From Lysobacter auxotrophicus (lineage in GTDB: Bacteria > Pseudomonadota > Gammaproteobacteria > Xanthomonadales > Xanthomonadaceae): DNA of 64,000 nt. Every line of letters begins with the position of its first letter. Positions within the stretch are counted from its first letter, which is position 1. Shown here piece by piece: positions 29,626-38,865 of this stretch. The position numbers and the translations under genes were made by a program. The stretch covers positions 3,858,748 to 3,922,747 of the forward strand of contig NZ_AP027041.1 in assembly GCF_027924565.1 (NCBI RefSeq), given 5' to 3'. The notes under the pieces are model-generated. The model ran no database searches. It saw nothing but the letters and a program-made list of their open reading frames with translations, and had not been told where the DNA came from.

Positions 29626-29780
29626 AGCCCCTCTCCCAACGGGAGAGGGGTTGGGGTGAGGGGTAACGGAGGGTCGACCTCCCAAAACCTGGTGCATCAC
29701 CGCACTGCCGGTTTGACGTTGACCCTCCGTTACCCCTCATCCGCCCTGCGGGCACCTTCTCCCGAGGGGAGAAGGGAAAG
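29626..29780. repeat. Composite inverted element flanked by family C REPs
   Basis: A family C REP (29628-29663) runs into GGGTAACGGAGGGTC; about 50 bp later GACCCTCCGTTACCC, its exact inverse, leads into a second REP-like hairpin (CCTTCTCCC-GAGG-GGAGAAGG). The middle part, around CTGGTGCATCACC, shows no ORF. It resembles a small non-coding mobile element. Confidence 0.7.
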
Positions 29781-29866
29781 AACAGGACCTTCGCCCGCAC
29801 TCCGACGCCGGCTTATCCTGACCGCCTCGGGCCGACCGCGCGCCCGCTTCGCACAGGACACCGCCC

Positions 29867-30274
29867 ATGCCGCCCCTCCCGCACGTCGACTTCAACTGGG
29901 TCGCCGCGATCGCCGCCGCCGTTTCGTCGTTCGTCCTGGGCGGCATCTGGTACGGCCCGCTGTTCAAGCGCGCCTGGTGCCGCGAAGCCGGCATCGATCC
30001 GGATGCCACGCCGCCGCATCCCAAGCGCATCTTCGCGACCGCCTTCGTGTGCAGCCTGCTGGCGGCGGTGATGTTCGCCAACTTCCTGCCGCCCACCGCC
30101 TCGGCCGCCGACGGCTTCGGCGCGGGCTTCGTGGTCGGGCTGTTCTTCGTGGCGATGAGCTTCGGCATCAATTACGCCTTCGCCCAGCGCAGCCTGAAGC
30201 TGTGGATGATCGACGCCGGCTACCACATCGCCCAGTTCTGCCTGTACGGGCTGATCCTGGGCGCATGGCACTGA
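29867..30274 (+). CDS. DUF1761 family membrane protein
   Basis: 135 residues with four transmembrane segments (about 9-30, 56-75, 83-103, 115-134). The start NWVAAIAAAVSSFVLGGIWY and the late WMIDAGYHIAQFCLYG fit DUF1761. The function is unknown. It is followed 10 bp later by the DsbA-fold oxidoreductase gene on the same strand. Confidence 0.85.
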   Translation: MPPLPHVDFNWVAAIAAAVSSFVLGGIWYGPLFKRAWCREAGIDPDATPPHPKRIFATAFVCSLLAAVMFANFLPPTASAADGFGAGFVVGLFFVAMSFGINYAFAQRSLKLWMIDAGYHIAQFCLYGLILGAWH

Positions 30275-30284
30275 GGAGACCTGC

Positions 30285-30929
30285 ATGGATGCGCCGCTGA
30301 CCTGGTACTTCGACTTCATCTCGCCGTTCTCGTACCTGCAGTGGCAGCGGCTGAAACCGCTGCTGCATGAGTGCGAAGCGGCGGGAACGCCCGTGCGGCT
30401 GGTGCCGATCGTGTTCGCCGCGGTGCTCGATGCGCGCGGGCAGAAAGGCCCCGCCGAAATCCCCGGCAAGCGCGAATTCACCTATCGCCACGTGCTGTGG
30501 CTCGCGCGCCAGGCCGGCGTGCCGCTGCGGTTCCCGCCGGCGCATCCGTTCAATCCCCTGCCGTCGCTGCGGCTGAGCATCGCCGCCGGCGACACGCCCG
30601 AAGCGGTCGATTCGGTCTTCGACTGGATCTGGAACCACGGCCGCCCCGGCGACAGCGTCGAGGCGCTGGTGCCGCTGATGGCCGCACTTGACGTCCCCGC
30701 CGACGCGCTCGATGCCGACACCACCAAGGCCGCCCTGCGCGCGAACACCGATGCCGCCATCGCCGCCGGCGTCTACGGCGTGCCCACGTTGGCGGTCGGC
30801 GGCGAGCTGTTCTGGGGGAACGACGCGTTCGACTTCGCCCTGGCCGCGTTGCGCGATCCGGCGCTGCTGCAGGACGAGGAAATGCGCCGGCTGAGCGAGC
30901 TCCCGGTCGGATTGCAACGCCGACGCTGA
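30285..30929 (+). CDS. DsbA-fold oxidoreductase, 2-hydroxychromene-2-carboxylate isomerase-like
   Basis: 214 residues. The thioredoxin-like start TWYFDFISPFSYLQW has Ser in place of the DsbA cysteine, as in glutathione-dependent isomerases of the HCCA/kappa-GST type. The helical insert carries FTYRHVLWLARQAGVP, and the cis-Pro loop is GVYGVPTLAVGGELFWG. This gives a glutathione-dependent enzyme; the natural substrate is not evident since no naphthalene pathway is nearby. GAGGAGA precedes the ATG. Confidence 0.85.
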   Translation: MDAPLTWYFDFISPFSYLQWQRLKPLLHECEAAGTPVRLVPIVFAAVLDARGQKGPAEIPGKREFTYRHVLWLARQAGVPLRFPPAHPFNPLPSLRLSIAAGDTPEAVDSVFDWIWNHGRPGDSVEALVPLMAALDVPADALDADTTKAALRANTDAAIAAGVYGVPTLAVGGELFWGNDAFDFALAALRDPALLQDEEMRRLSELPVGLQRRR

Positions 30930-31029
30930 CGCGCAGCGTCATGCGGCGCCGCCGCACGGACTTCCGTCTCGGACAAGGTATGCTGGCCGTCACACTTCGA
31001 AAGCCAGCGCTCTTTCCGGGAGGGGAACC

Positions 31030-31977
31030 ATGCGCATCGGACTCGTCGTCGATTCCGCCTGCGACCTGCCTTTGCACTACCTCGAGCAGCACGAAGTCTC
31101 CGTGCTGCCGATCACCGTGCGCATCGGCGACGCGGTGCTCGCCGACCATCGCGACGAACAGGCCACGCTGGAGTTCCTGCACGCCCACGTCGCCGAGCGC
31201 GGCCACGAGGCGCAGACCATGCCGTACACGGTCCAGCAGATCCAGGACCTGTTCCTGCAACGGCTGGTGATCGATTACGACTACGTCTTCTGCATGACCA
31301 TCACGAAGACGCGCAGCCCGATCTTCGACAACGCGCAGCAGGCGAGTTTCGCGATCCTCAACGACTACAAGCCCGTGCGCGCCGCGGCCGGCAACTCGAC
31401 GCCATTCGCGCTGCGCGTGGTGGACACGCAGAACCTTTTCGCCGCGCAGGGCGTGACCGCGGTCGAGGCGATCCGCCTGCGCGCCGCGGGCGAAGGCGCG
31501 CCGAAGATCCGCGCGCGCCTGGAGCACCTCGCGCTGCACACGCAGGGCTACATGGTGCCGCCCGATCTCTACTACCTGCGCAACCGCGCACGTGCCAAGG
31601 GCGATCGCAGCGTCGGCTTCCTCAGCGCCGCGCTCGGCAGCGCGCTGGACATCAAGCCGATCCTGCACGCCAACCGCGGCGAAACCGGGCCGGTGGCGAA
31701 GATCAAGGGTTTCGATCCGGCGGTGCAGAAGCTGTTCGAGCACGTCTCGCAACGCGTCGAACGCAACGAACTGCTCACGCCGACGATGTGCCTGAGCTAC
31801 GGCGGCGAACTGGAAGGCCTGCGCGCGCTGCCCGGTTACGAACGCCTGCGCGATGCGTGCGCGTCGAACAACGTCGAGCTGTTCGAAAGCGTCATGAGCC
31901 TCACCGGCATGGTGAACGTCGGCAAGGGCGCGGTCGTGGTCGGCTTCGCGGCGGAAGGGCAGAAGTTCACGGCGTGA
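31030..31977 (+). CDS. DegV family fatty-acid-binding protein
   Basis: 315 residues. DegV proteins bind a fatty acid; in some bacteria they feed it to fatty-acid kinase. The start IGLVVDSACDLP, the inner VFCMTITKTRSPIFDN and the later PDLYYLRNRARAKG..LSAALGSALDIKPIL fit the family. GGGAGGGGAA before ATG 31030 is a strong ribosome binding site. No fatty-acid kinase gene lies in the window. Confidence 0.9.
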   Translation: MRIGLVVDSACDLPLHYLEQHEVSVLPITVRIGDAVLADHRDEQATLEFLHAHVAERGHEAQTMPYTVQQIQDLFLQRLVIDYDYVFCMTITKTRSPIFDNAQQASFAILNDYKPVRAAAGNSTPFALRVVDTQNLFAAQGVTAVEAIRLRAAGEGAPKIRARLEHLALHTQGYMVPPDLYYLRNRARAKGDRSVGFLSAALGSALDIKPILHANRGETGPVAKIKGFDPAVQKLFEHVSQRVERNELLTPTMCLSYGGELEGLRALPGYERLRDACASNNVELFESVMSLTGMVNVGKGAVVVGFAAEGQKFTA

Positions 31978-32055
31978 CGCGTCGAGCCGGTCGTCCCGTC
32001 ACGTCTCGCGGACCTTCACCTCCTTAAACTGCGTCTCCAAAACAGGAGACCCACG

Positions 32056-32400
32056 ATGGCCACGCGTTACTACATCCGCCTTCCCGACGCGCAGCGCGCG
32101 CGTGGCGGCGACCCGTCGCTGTCCTTCACCGCGGTCAGCCCGGACGGCTTTGCCGAACAGCTGCAGGCCGCGCTGCGCGAGGCGTCCCTTTTCGAACAGT
32201 GGAAGGCGAAGCAGGACGATCCCGATGCGGTCGATCCGGCGCTCGGCGAAACCGATCCGGGCGCCGTCGTGCAGGGCGCGCAGGACGACCTGCATATCGA
32301 CCTGGTCGCGACCACGCGCATCGGGGGCGAGATCCTGCGCCAGCGCCTTCGCTGGCTGGCAGGCAGTGCGTGGGAACTGAGGGACGTCACCGCGGCATGA
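32056..32400 (+). CDS. Conserved small protein of unknown function
   Basis: 114 residues, soluble. It opens with a strand (RYYIRLPDAQ) and has a helical middle (FAEQLQAALREASLFEQW) and an acidic loop (DDPDAVDPALGETDP). No domain was recognised. AGGAG is 9 nt before the ATG. Its stop overlaps the start of the Dph6-like gene (ATGA), so the two are coupled. Confidence 0.75.
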   Translation: MATRYYIRLPDAQRARGGDPSLSFTAVSPDGFAEQLQAALREASLFEQWKAKQDDPDAVDPALGETDPGAVVQGAQDDLHIDLVATTRIGGEILRQRLRWLAGSAWELRDVTAA

Positions 32401-33065
32401 GCCCGCGGTTGCTGTCGTGGAGCGGCGGGAAGGACACCGCGTGGACGCTCCACGTCATGCGCCAGCGCGGCGATGAGGTCGTCGCGCTGCTGACCACGGT
32501 CACCGACGAGTTCGAGCGCGTGTCGATGCAGGGCATCCGGCGCGATGTCCTCCACGCGCAGGCCAACGCCACCCACCTTCCGTTGATCGAAGCGCGCATT
32601 CCCGCGCAGTGCGACAACGCGACGTACGAGGCGGCGTTCGCCGCCGCGCTTGCGCAGGCGCGCGAGCGCTGGCCGGCGCTGGACACCATCGCGTTCGGCG
32701 ACCTGCTGCTGGCCGATGTGCGCGCCTGGCGCGAGGCGACGTGCGCAGCGCTCGGCTGGCGCATCGACACCCCGCTGTTCGGCCGCGACACCGCACAGCT
32801 CGCGCGCGAGATGCATGACGGCGGCCTGCGTGCGCGACTGTGCTGCATCGATACGCAGCAACTGGACGCGCGTTTCGCCGGTCGCGCATTCGACGCGGCG
32901 TTGCTTGCCGAACTGCCGCCCGGTTGCGATCCGTGCGGCGAGAACGGCGAGTTCCACACGCTGGTGCACGACGGACCGATGTTCGACGCGCCGCTCGCGA
33001 TGCGCGAAGGCGACACCGTGCTGCGCGATGCGCGGTTCGCCTATACCGATTTCACCCTAGCCTAG
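32397..33065 (+). CDS. PP-loop ATPase, Dph6/diphthine-ammonia ligase-like
   Basis: 222 residues. The ATP-pyrophosphatase loop SWSGGKDTAW is at residues 6-15; ERVSMQGIRRDVL, IAFGDLLLADVRAWRE and GCDPCGENGEFHTLVHDGPMF follow, as in the Dph6 family. In eukaryotes and archaea Dph6 amidates diphthine on EF2; bacteria lack diphthamide, so the bacterial role must differ. ATG 32397 overlaps the upstream stop. The gene ends 2 bp before the convergent fghA stop. Confidence 0.85.
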   Translation: MSPRLLSWSGGKDTAWTLHVMRQRGDEVVALLTTVTDEFERVSMQGIRRDVLHAQANATHLPLIEARIPAQCDNATYEAAFAAALAQARERWPALDTIAFGDLLLADVRAWREATCAALGWRIDTPLFGRDTAQLAREMHDGGLRARLCCIDTQQLDARFAGRAFDAALLAELPPGCDPCGENGEFHTLVHDGPMFDAPLAMREGDTVLRDARFAYTDFTLA

Positions 33066-33067
33066 CG

Positions 33068-33898
33068 TTACGCCTTGAGCGCCTTCGCGTGGTGCGCGAT
33101 GTGTTCGCCGATGAAGCTCGCGATGAAGTAATAGCTGTGGTCGTAGCCGGGCTGCATGCGCACCTCAAGCGGGTGCCCCGCCGCTTCGCAGGCTTCGCGC
33201 AGGCGCTGCGGCTGCAGCTGCGTCGCGAGGAATTCATCCGCCTCGCCCTGGTCGACGAGCAGCGGCAAACGCTCCGACGCCGAGGCGATCAACGCCGTTG
33301 CGTCCCACGCCTTCCACGCCTCGCGGTCTTCGCCCAGGTACGCGGCGAAGGCCTTCTGGCCCCACGGAACCTGCGTCGGGGCGACGATCGGCGAGAACGC
33401 CGAGACGCTGCGATAGCGCCCCGGGTTCTTCAGCGCGACGATCAGCGCACCGTGTCCGCCCATCGAATGCCCGCTGATCGCGCGCGCCTTCGTCGCCGGG
33501 AACTGCGCTTCGATCAGGTCCGGCAACTCGCGCGACACGTAGTCGTACATGCGGTAGTGCTTCGACCACGGCGCCTGCGTCGCATCGACGTAGAAACCCG
33601 CGCCGATGCCCAGGTCGTAGCCTTCCGCATCCGCGACGCCGGCGCCACGCGGGCTCGTGTCCGGCGCGACGAGAATCACGCCATGCTCGGCGGCGTACCG
33701 CTGCGCACCGGCCTTGGTGATGAAGTTCTGCTCGGTGCAGGTCAGCCCGCTGAGCCAGTACAGGACCGGACACGAACGCTGTTCGGCCTGCGGCGGCAGG
33801 TACACGCCGAAGGTCGTCTCGCAGTCGAGCGACTTCGCGTGATGCCGGTAAACGTGCTGCCAGCCGCCAAAGCAGGCGCGGTGTTCGATGCGATCCAT
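33068..33898 (-). CDS. fghA: S-formylglutathione hydrolase
   Basis: 276 residues. It hydrolyses S-formylglutathione to formate and glutathione, the second step of glutathione-dependent formaldehyde oxidation. The esterase D signature is clear: [13 protein letters not shown], the nucleophile motif SGHSMGGHG and the late [10 protein letters not shown] with the catalytic His. It is the last gene of the frmR-adhC-fghA operon, though a 150-bp repeat-bearing gap separates it from adhC. Confidence 0.95.
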   Translation of the reverse strand: MDRIEHRACFGGWQHVYRHHAKSLDCETTFGVYLPPQAEQRSCPVLYWLSGLTCTEQNFITKAGAQRYAAEHGVILVAPDTSPRGAGVADAEGYDLGIGAGFYVDATQAPWSKHYRMYDYVSRELPDLIEAQFPATKARAISGHSMGGHGALIVALKNPGRYRSVSAFSPIVAPTQVPWGQKAFAAYLGEDREAWKAWDATALIASASERLPLLVDQGEADEFLATQLQPQRLREACEAAGHPLEVRMQPGYDHSYYFIASFIGEHIAHHAKALKA

Positions 33899-33983
33899 GG
33901 TGGTTCCGGGGTTCGGGGTTTTATGGCTCGGGAATCGGGAATCGGGATGATTTCACGCCGTTAGGTGGGACCGCGCTCTTTCG

Positions 33984-34018
33984 AATCACGAATCACCAAT
34001 CACGAATCACCAATCACG
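33984..34018. repeat. Heptamer tandem repeat AATCACS
   Basis: Five units of AATCACG or AATCACC in a row, with looser copies (GAATCAC, CGAATCACGG) up to about 34065 and GGAATCGGGAATCGGG near 33931-33947. It lies in the adhC-fghA gap. No spacers, so not CRISPR. Confidence 0.8.
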
Positions 34019-34050
34019 GCTTCCCCGAATCACACTTCACGAATCACGGC

Positions 34051-35473
<1,423 letters not shown>

Positions 35474-35490
35474 GGCAGCCGCCCGCTCGG

Positions 35491-35509
35491 GTACTGGGGT
35501 GGAGTATAC
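35491..35509 (-). promoter_or_regulatory. Predicted FrmR operator/promoter
   Basis: TACT and AGTA arms flank a G-rich centre (TACTGGGGTGGAGTA, 35492-35506), the layout of CsoR/RcnR/FrmR-type operators. On the minus strand TATACT at the outer edge could be a -10 element, so repressor binding would cover the promoter, 18 bp before the frmR start. Confidence 0.6.
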
Positions 35510-35525
35510 GGAAGGCATCGTGTTT

Positions 35526-35602
35526 TGGTAGCCCGGGTAAGCGAAGCGCACCCGGGGCGAGCGTGATGGCCCCCGGTGCGCTGCGCTTACCCGGGCTACA
35601 AA
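35526..35602. repeat. REPIN: inverted pair of family A REPs
   Basis: GTAGCCCGGGTAAGCGAAGCGC and, inverted, GCGCTTACCCGGGCTAC, 34 bp apart. It lies just upstream of frmR. Confidence 0.8.
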
Positions 35603-35615
35603 AGCCAAAACAAGA

Positions 35616-35642
35616 ACGGGAGCCCCCCGGGCTCCCGTTTTT
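35616..35642 (-). terminator. Rho-independent terminator
   Basis: ACGGGAGCC-CCCC-GGGCTCCCGT forms the stem. TTTTT follows on the plus strand and TTCTTGTTTT on the minus strand. It probably ends the DUF4136 gene, 31 bp downstream of its stop, on the minus strand. Confidence 0.7.
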
Positions 35643-35672
35643 CGCGTCGCGTTACCTGTTTGCGTCAGGGCA

Positions 35673-36236
35673 TCAGGGCATCGACGCCTCCGCGGAGGTC
35701 GGCGGGAACTGCGCGAAGATGCGATCGACGCTGGACTGCATCGCGTTGGTCTGGGCGATCGGCGAATCGGGCACGGTACCCATCGCGATGCCGCGCCACA
35801 GCGGCCGCTGCGTCTGCGCGTCGAACATGTCGAGCACGAGCGTGCCGTAGGTGTAGTCGCGCACGGTGGTGGAGGTGTTCCAGCCGCCCCACGCGCCCCA
35901 GCCCGGGCCCCAGCAGCACCCGCCCCAACCCCAGCCGCCCCACATCGGGGCGTTGTTCCAGGTGTCCACGCGGATGCGGCGCTCGGTGACGATGCTGCCC
36001 GACAGCGTGACCTGCGCGTTGGTCGACTGCGTCCAGCCGCGTTCGCGCAGCTTGGCGTCGATGGCGGCGACCAGGCGCTGCGTCTGCAACGGAGAGAAGC
36101 CTTCCGGCCGCTGCGCCCAGCGATACGTCTGGTACTGGCCGAAGTTCACGCCCGGGTCGTAATCGGTGAATACGGCCGGCGTGGTGGCGCACCCGGCCAG
36201 CAGCGAGAAGGCGAGGAGAATGGCGAATCGTTTCAT
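35673..36236 (-). CDS. DUF4136 lipoprotein
   Basis: 187 residues with a lipobox LLAGC. The body shows the DUF4136 pattern: DYDPGVNFGQYQTYRW, LVAAIDAKLRERGWT and a closing segment with LVLDMFDAQTQRPLWRG. A Gly/Trp-rich loop, with a CC pair (WGGWGWGGCCWGPGWGAWGG), interrupts the middle. Such proteins are outer-membrane or periplasmic lipoproteins of unknown function. Confidence 0.9.
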   Translation of the reverse strand: MKRFAILLAFSLLAGCATTPAVFTDYDPGVNFGQYQTYRWAQRPEGFSPLQTQRLVAAIDAKLRERGWTQSTNAQVTLSGSIVTERRIRVDTWNNAPMWGGWGWGGCCWGPGWGAWGGWNTSTTVRDYTYGTLVLDMFDAQTQRPLWRGIAMGTVPDSPIAQTNAMQSSVDRIFAQFPPTSAEASMP

Positions 36237-36364
36237 GGCCGGCTCCCACGGTGACGGCGATTCGAGAATACGCCCGGACGGGCGCGCCAGACGTGAAGCG
36301 ATGCGGCGTTTGCTGAATCGTTCAGGACCATCGGCCGCGTCGCGCGCGGCGCGTCACGACCGCC

Positions 36365-37855
36365 TCACCCCACCTCATGCGGCAGCGTCACCGTGACCCG
36401 CAGTCCGCCTTCGTCGCGGTTCGCCAGGGCGATGTCGCCGCCGTGCGCGAGCACGACGCCGCGCGCCGTCGCCAGACCCAGGCCGATGCCGCCGGTTTCG
36501 CGGTTGCGCGAACTCTCCCCGCGCACGAACGGCATGAACAGCTGCTCGCTCCGGGTCATGTCCACGCCGGGACCGTCGTCGTCGATGCACAGGCGGTAGC
36601 CGTCGGCCTCCGGATGCAGCGACAGGCGCGCCGCGCGACCGTACTTGATCGCGTTGTCGACCAGGTTGGCGACCATGCGCCGCAACGCAAGCGGGTCGCC
36701 GCGCAGCGGTGCCGACGCGCCCGGCGCGAGCGCCACCGCGTGGCCCATGTCGGCCTGCTCGTCGACCACGCTTTCCACCAGCAGGCGCAGGTCGAGCCGC
36801 TCGCGCACGCGCTCGCGGTGCTGCTCGCGGATGAACTCCAGCGCCGCCTCGATCATCTGCGACATCTCGGCGATGTCGGCGGTCGCCTTCTCGCGCGCCT
36901 CGGCGGGCAGGCCGTCCAGTCGGAACGACAACCGCGCCAGCGGCGTGCGCAGGTCGTGCGCGATGGCGGCGACCATCTGCGTGCGTTCGCGCACGAGCCG
37001 GTTGATGCGCGCCTGCATCGCGTTGAACGACGCCGCCGCGCGCTGGATTTCCGCCGGCCCTTCCAGCGGTACCGGCGGCGCGTGCGCGTCCTGGCCCATG
37101 TGGTCGGCGGCCGCGGCGAAGCGGCGGATCGGCCCGGCGAGCGCGCTCGAGAACCACCACGCCAGCGGCAGCAGCGCGACCAGGCCCATCGCGAACATCA
37201 TCGCGAACGCGCGGCCGATGCCGACGCCGTGGTCCATGCGTTCCACGCGACGCCAACGCCCGTCCGGCTGGCGCAACGCGGCGACGAACGCGAACGGCAG
37301 ATGCGAGTCGGCGCGCCAGCCGCGGTCGTGCACGATCGGCGGACCGCCGACGCGCTGCGGTTCGCCCACGCGTACCGCCTGGCGTTGGCGCGACGGCTCG
37401 ACGCGCGCAGGCTCCGGGAGCACCGGCGCCTGCGCGGCGGCCGGCGGCACGATGAAGTCGACCAGCACCGCGGGATCCATCGCGTCCGCACGCGCCAGCG
37501 GCACGCCCGGCGCCACGACGATGCGCCGGAACGGCGGCAGCATGTTCGGCCCCGCGACGAAGAAGCGCACGCGGTCTTCGGGCACGTCCAGCCATTGCGC
37601 CAGCAGCGTGCGCAGCGGCGGCGGGCTGAGGAAGCCGTGCTCCGGCTGCGGCGCCTCGTCCGATTCGCTCACCGCCAGCAGCGGATTGCCCGACGGCATG
37701 CGCGTGGACAGCAGCGCGACGACTTCCGACAACCGCACCGCCGGCGGCGGTTCGCGCAACGCGAGCAGCGCGATGCCGATGCCGTACGCGACGGCGAGCG
37801 CCGCCAGCAGCACCAGGAAGGTGCGCGCGAAGATCGGCAGGCCGCGCGTGTTCAC
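36365..37855 (-). CDS. Sensor histidine kinase, EnvZ-like
   Basis: 496 residues from GTG 37855, which overlaps the stop of the response regulator (GTGA). Transmembrane segments at about 13-33 and 212-236 flank a Pro-rich periplasmic domain. HAMP follows to about 290. The phospho-acceptor is His300 in AIAHDLRTPLARL; the N box is NLVDNAIKYG, then DDDGPGVD and GIGLGLATARG. It autophosphorylates and passes phosphate to the coupled regulator. The signal is unknown. Confidence 0.93.
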   Translation of the reverse strand: MNTRGLPIFARTFLVLLAALAVAYGIGIALLALREPPPAVRLSEVVALLSTRMPSGNPLLAVSESDEAPQPEHGFLSPPPLRTLLAQWLDVPEDRVRFFVAGPNMLPPFRRIVVAPGVPLARADAMDPAVLVDFIVPPAAAQAPVLPEPARVEPSRQRQAVRVGEPQRVGGPPIVHDRGWRADSHLPFAFVAALRQPDGRWRRVERMDHGVGIGRAFAMMFAMGLVALLPLAWWFSSALAGPIRRFAAAADHMGQDAHAPPVPLEGPAEIQRAAASFNAMQARINRLVRERTQMVAAIAHDLRTPLARLSFRLDGLPAEAREKATADIAEMSQMIEAALEFIREQHRERVRERLDLRLLVESVVDEQADMGHAVALAPGASAPLRGDPLALRRMVANLVDNAIKYGRAARLSLHPEADGYRLCIDDDGPGVDMTRSEQLFMPFVRGESSRNRETGGIGLGLATARGVVLAHGGDIALANRDEGGLRVTVTLPHEVG

Positions 37856-38559
37856 AGGCGCGTGACCGTCGGCAACAGCATGTAGCCCTCGTTGCGCACG
37901 GTGCGGATCAGTTCGGTGTGGCCGCGCTCGTTGATCTTGCGGCGCAGGCGGCTGATCTGGCTGTCGATCGCGCGATCGAACACCTCGCTGTCGCGGCCGC
38001 GCGCGCAGTCGAGCAACTGGTCGCGGCTGAGCACGCGCTGCGGGTGTTCGACGAAGGTCCGCAGCAGCGAGAACTCGCCGTCGGACAAGTTGATGTACGT
38101 GCCGCCCGGATCGCGCAGCGCGCGGCGGATCACGTCCAGGTGCCAGCCGGCGAATTCGTACATATGGCCGCTGGCCGCATCGGCCGCGAGCTGCCGGCGG
38201 CGCAGCACGGCGCGCACGCGCGCGAGCAGTTCGCGCGGATTGCACGGCTTGGCGAGGTAATCATCGGCGCCGATCTCTAGCCCGATGATGCGATCGGTAT
38301 CGGTGCCCAGCGCGCTGAGCATGATCAGCGCCGGCCCGCGCTCGCTCGTCAGCCGGCGCGCGGCGCTCAGGCCGTCCTCGCCGGGCATCATCACGTCCAG
38401 GATCACCAGGTCCGGTCGCTGCTCGTCCAGCACGCGGCGCATCTGCACGGCATCTTCGGCCGTTTCCACGCGGTAGCCGTGTTCGGTCAGGAAGCCGGAG
38501 ATGAGCCGGCGGAGGTCGGGGTCGTCGTCGACGACGAGCAGGAGGGACTGCAGATCCAT
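37852..38559 (-). CDS. OmpR-family response regulator
   Basis: 235 residues. The receiver domain has the acidic pocket VVDDDPD, phospho-acceptor Asp55 in LVILDVMMPGEDG and Lys in YLAKPCNPRELLAR. The C-terminal winged-helix domain contains GTYINLSDGEFSLLRTF and SRDQLLDCARGRDSEVFDRAID, which recall OmpR. ATG 38559 gives MDLQSLLLVVDDD; a longer frame reads into a terminator. It is the first gene of a two-gene operon. Confidence 0.93.
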   Translation of the reverse strand: MDLQSLLLVVDDDPDLRRLISGFLTEHGYRVETAEDAVQMRRVLDEQRPDLVILDVMMPGEDGLSAARRLTSERGPALIMLSALGTDTDRIIGLEIGADDYLAKPCNPRELLARVRAVLRRRQLAADAASGHMYEFAGWHLDVIRRALRDPGGTYINLSDGEFSLLRTFVEHPQRVLSRDQLLDCARGRDSEVFDRAIDSQISRLRRKINERGHTELIRTVRNEGYMLLPTVTRL

Positions 38560-38642
38560 GCCACCACGAACGGAAGGGCGTTTGCGAGTGTAGGCAGACC
38601 GTGAACGAATTGTCCCGGTTCCCGGGCTCCGCGCGTCGGACA

Positions 38643-38681
38643 GAAAAATGCCGCCATCGGGGGATCTCCGATGGCGGCAAC
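38643..38681 (-). terminator. Rho-independent terminator
   Basis: GCCGCCATCGG and CCGATGGCGGC form an 11-bp stem, followed on the minus strand by ATTTTTC. It lies 185 bp after the TPR lipoprotein gene and just ahead of the response regulator. The rest of 38560-38865 shows nothing more. Confidence 0.8.
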
Positions 38682-38865
38682 GGGACACATGGGTCCACGA
38701 CTCACCCTCGATCCTGCCCACGCGATGTTGTTTGCGGTTGCCGGTTTGTGTCAGCGGTGACAAGAACGGCGGCGGCGGTTAGATGAACAGGGAGATCGAA
38801 CCCGCCGTCCCGCATTTACCCCGCTCCGGGCCTGCCGCCCTACGCCTCGCAGGCCCCACGCTCCG

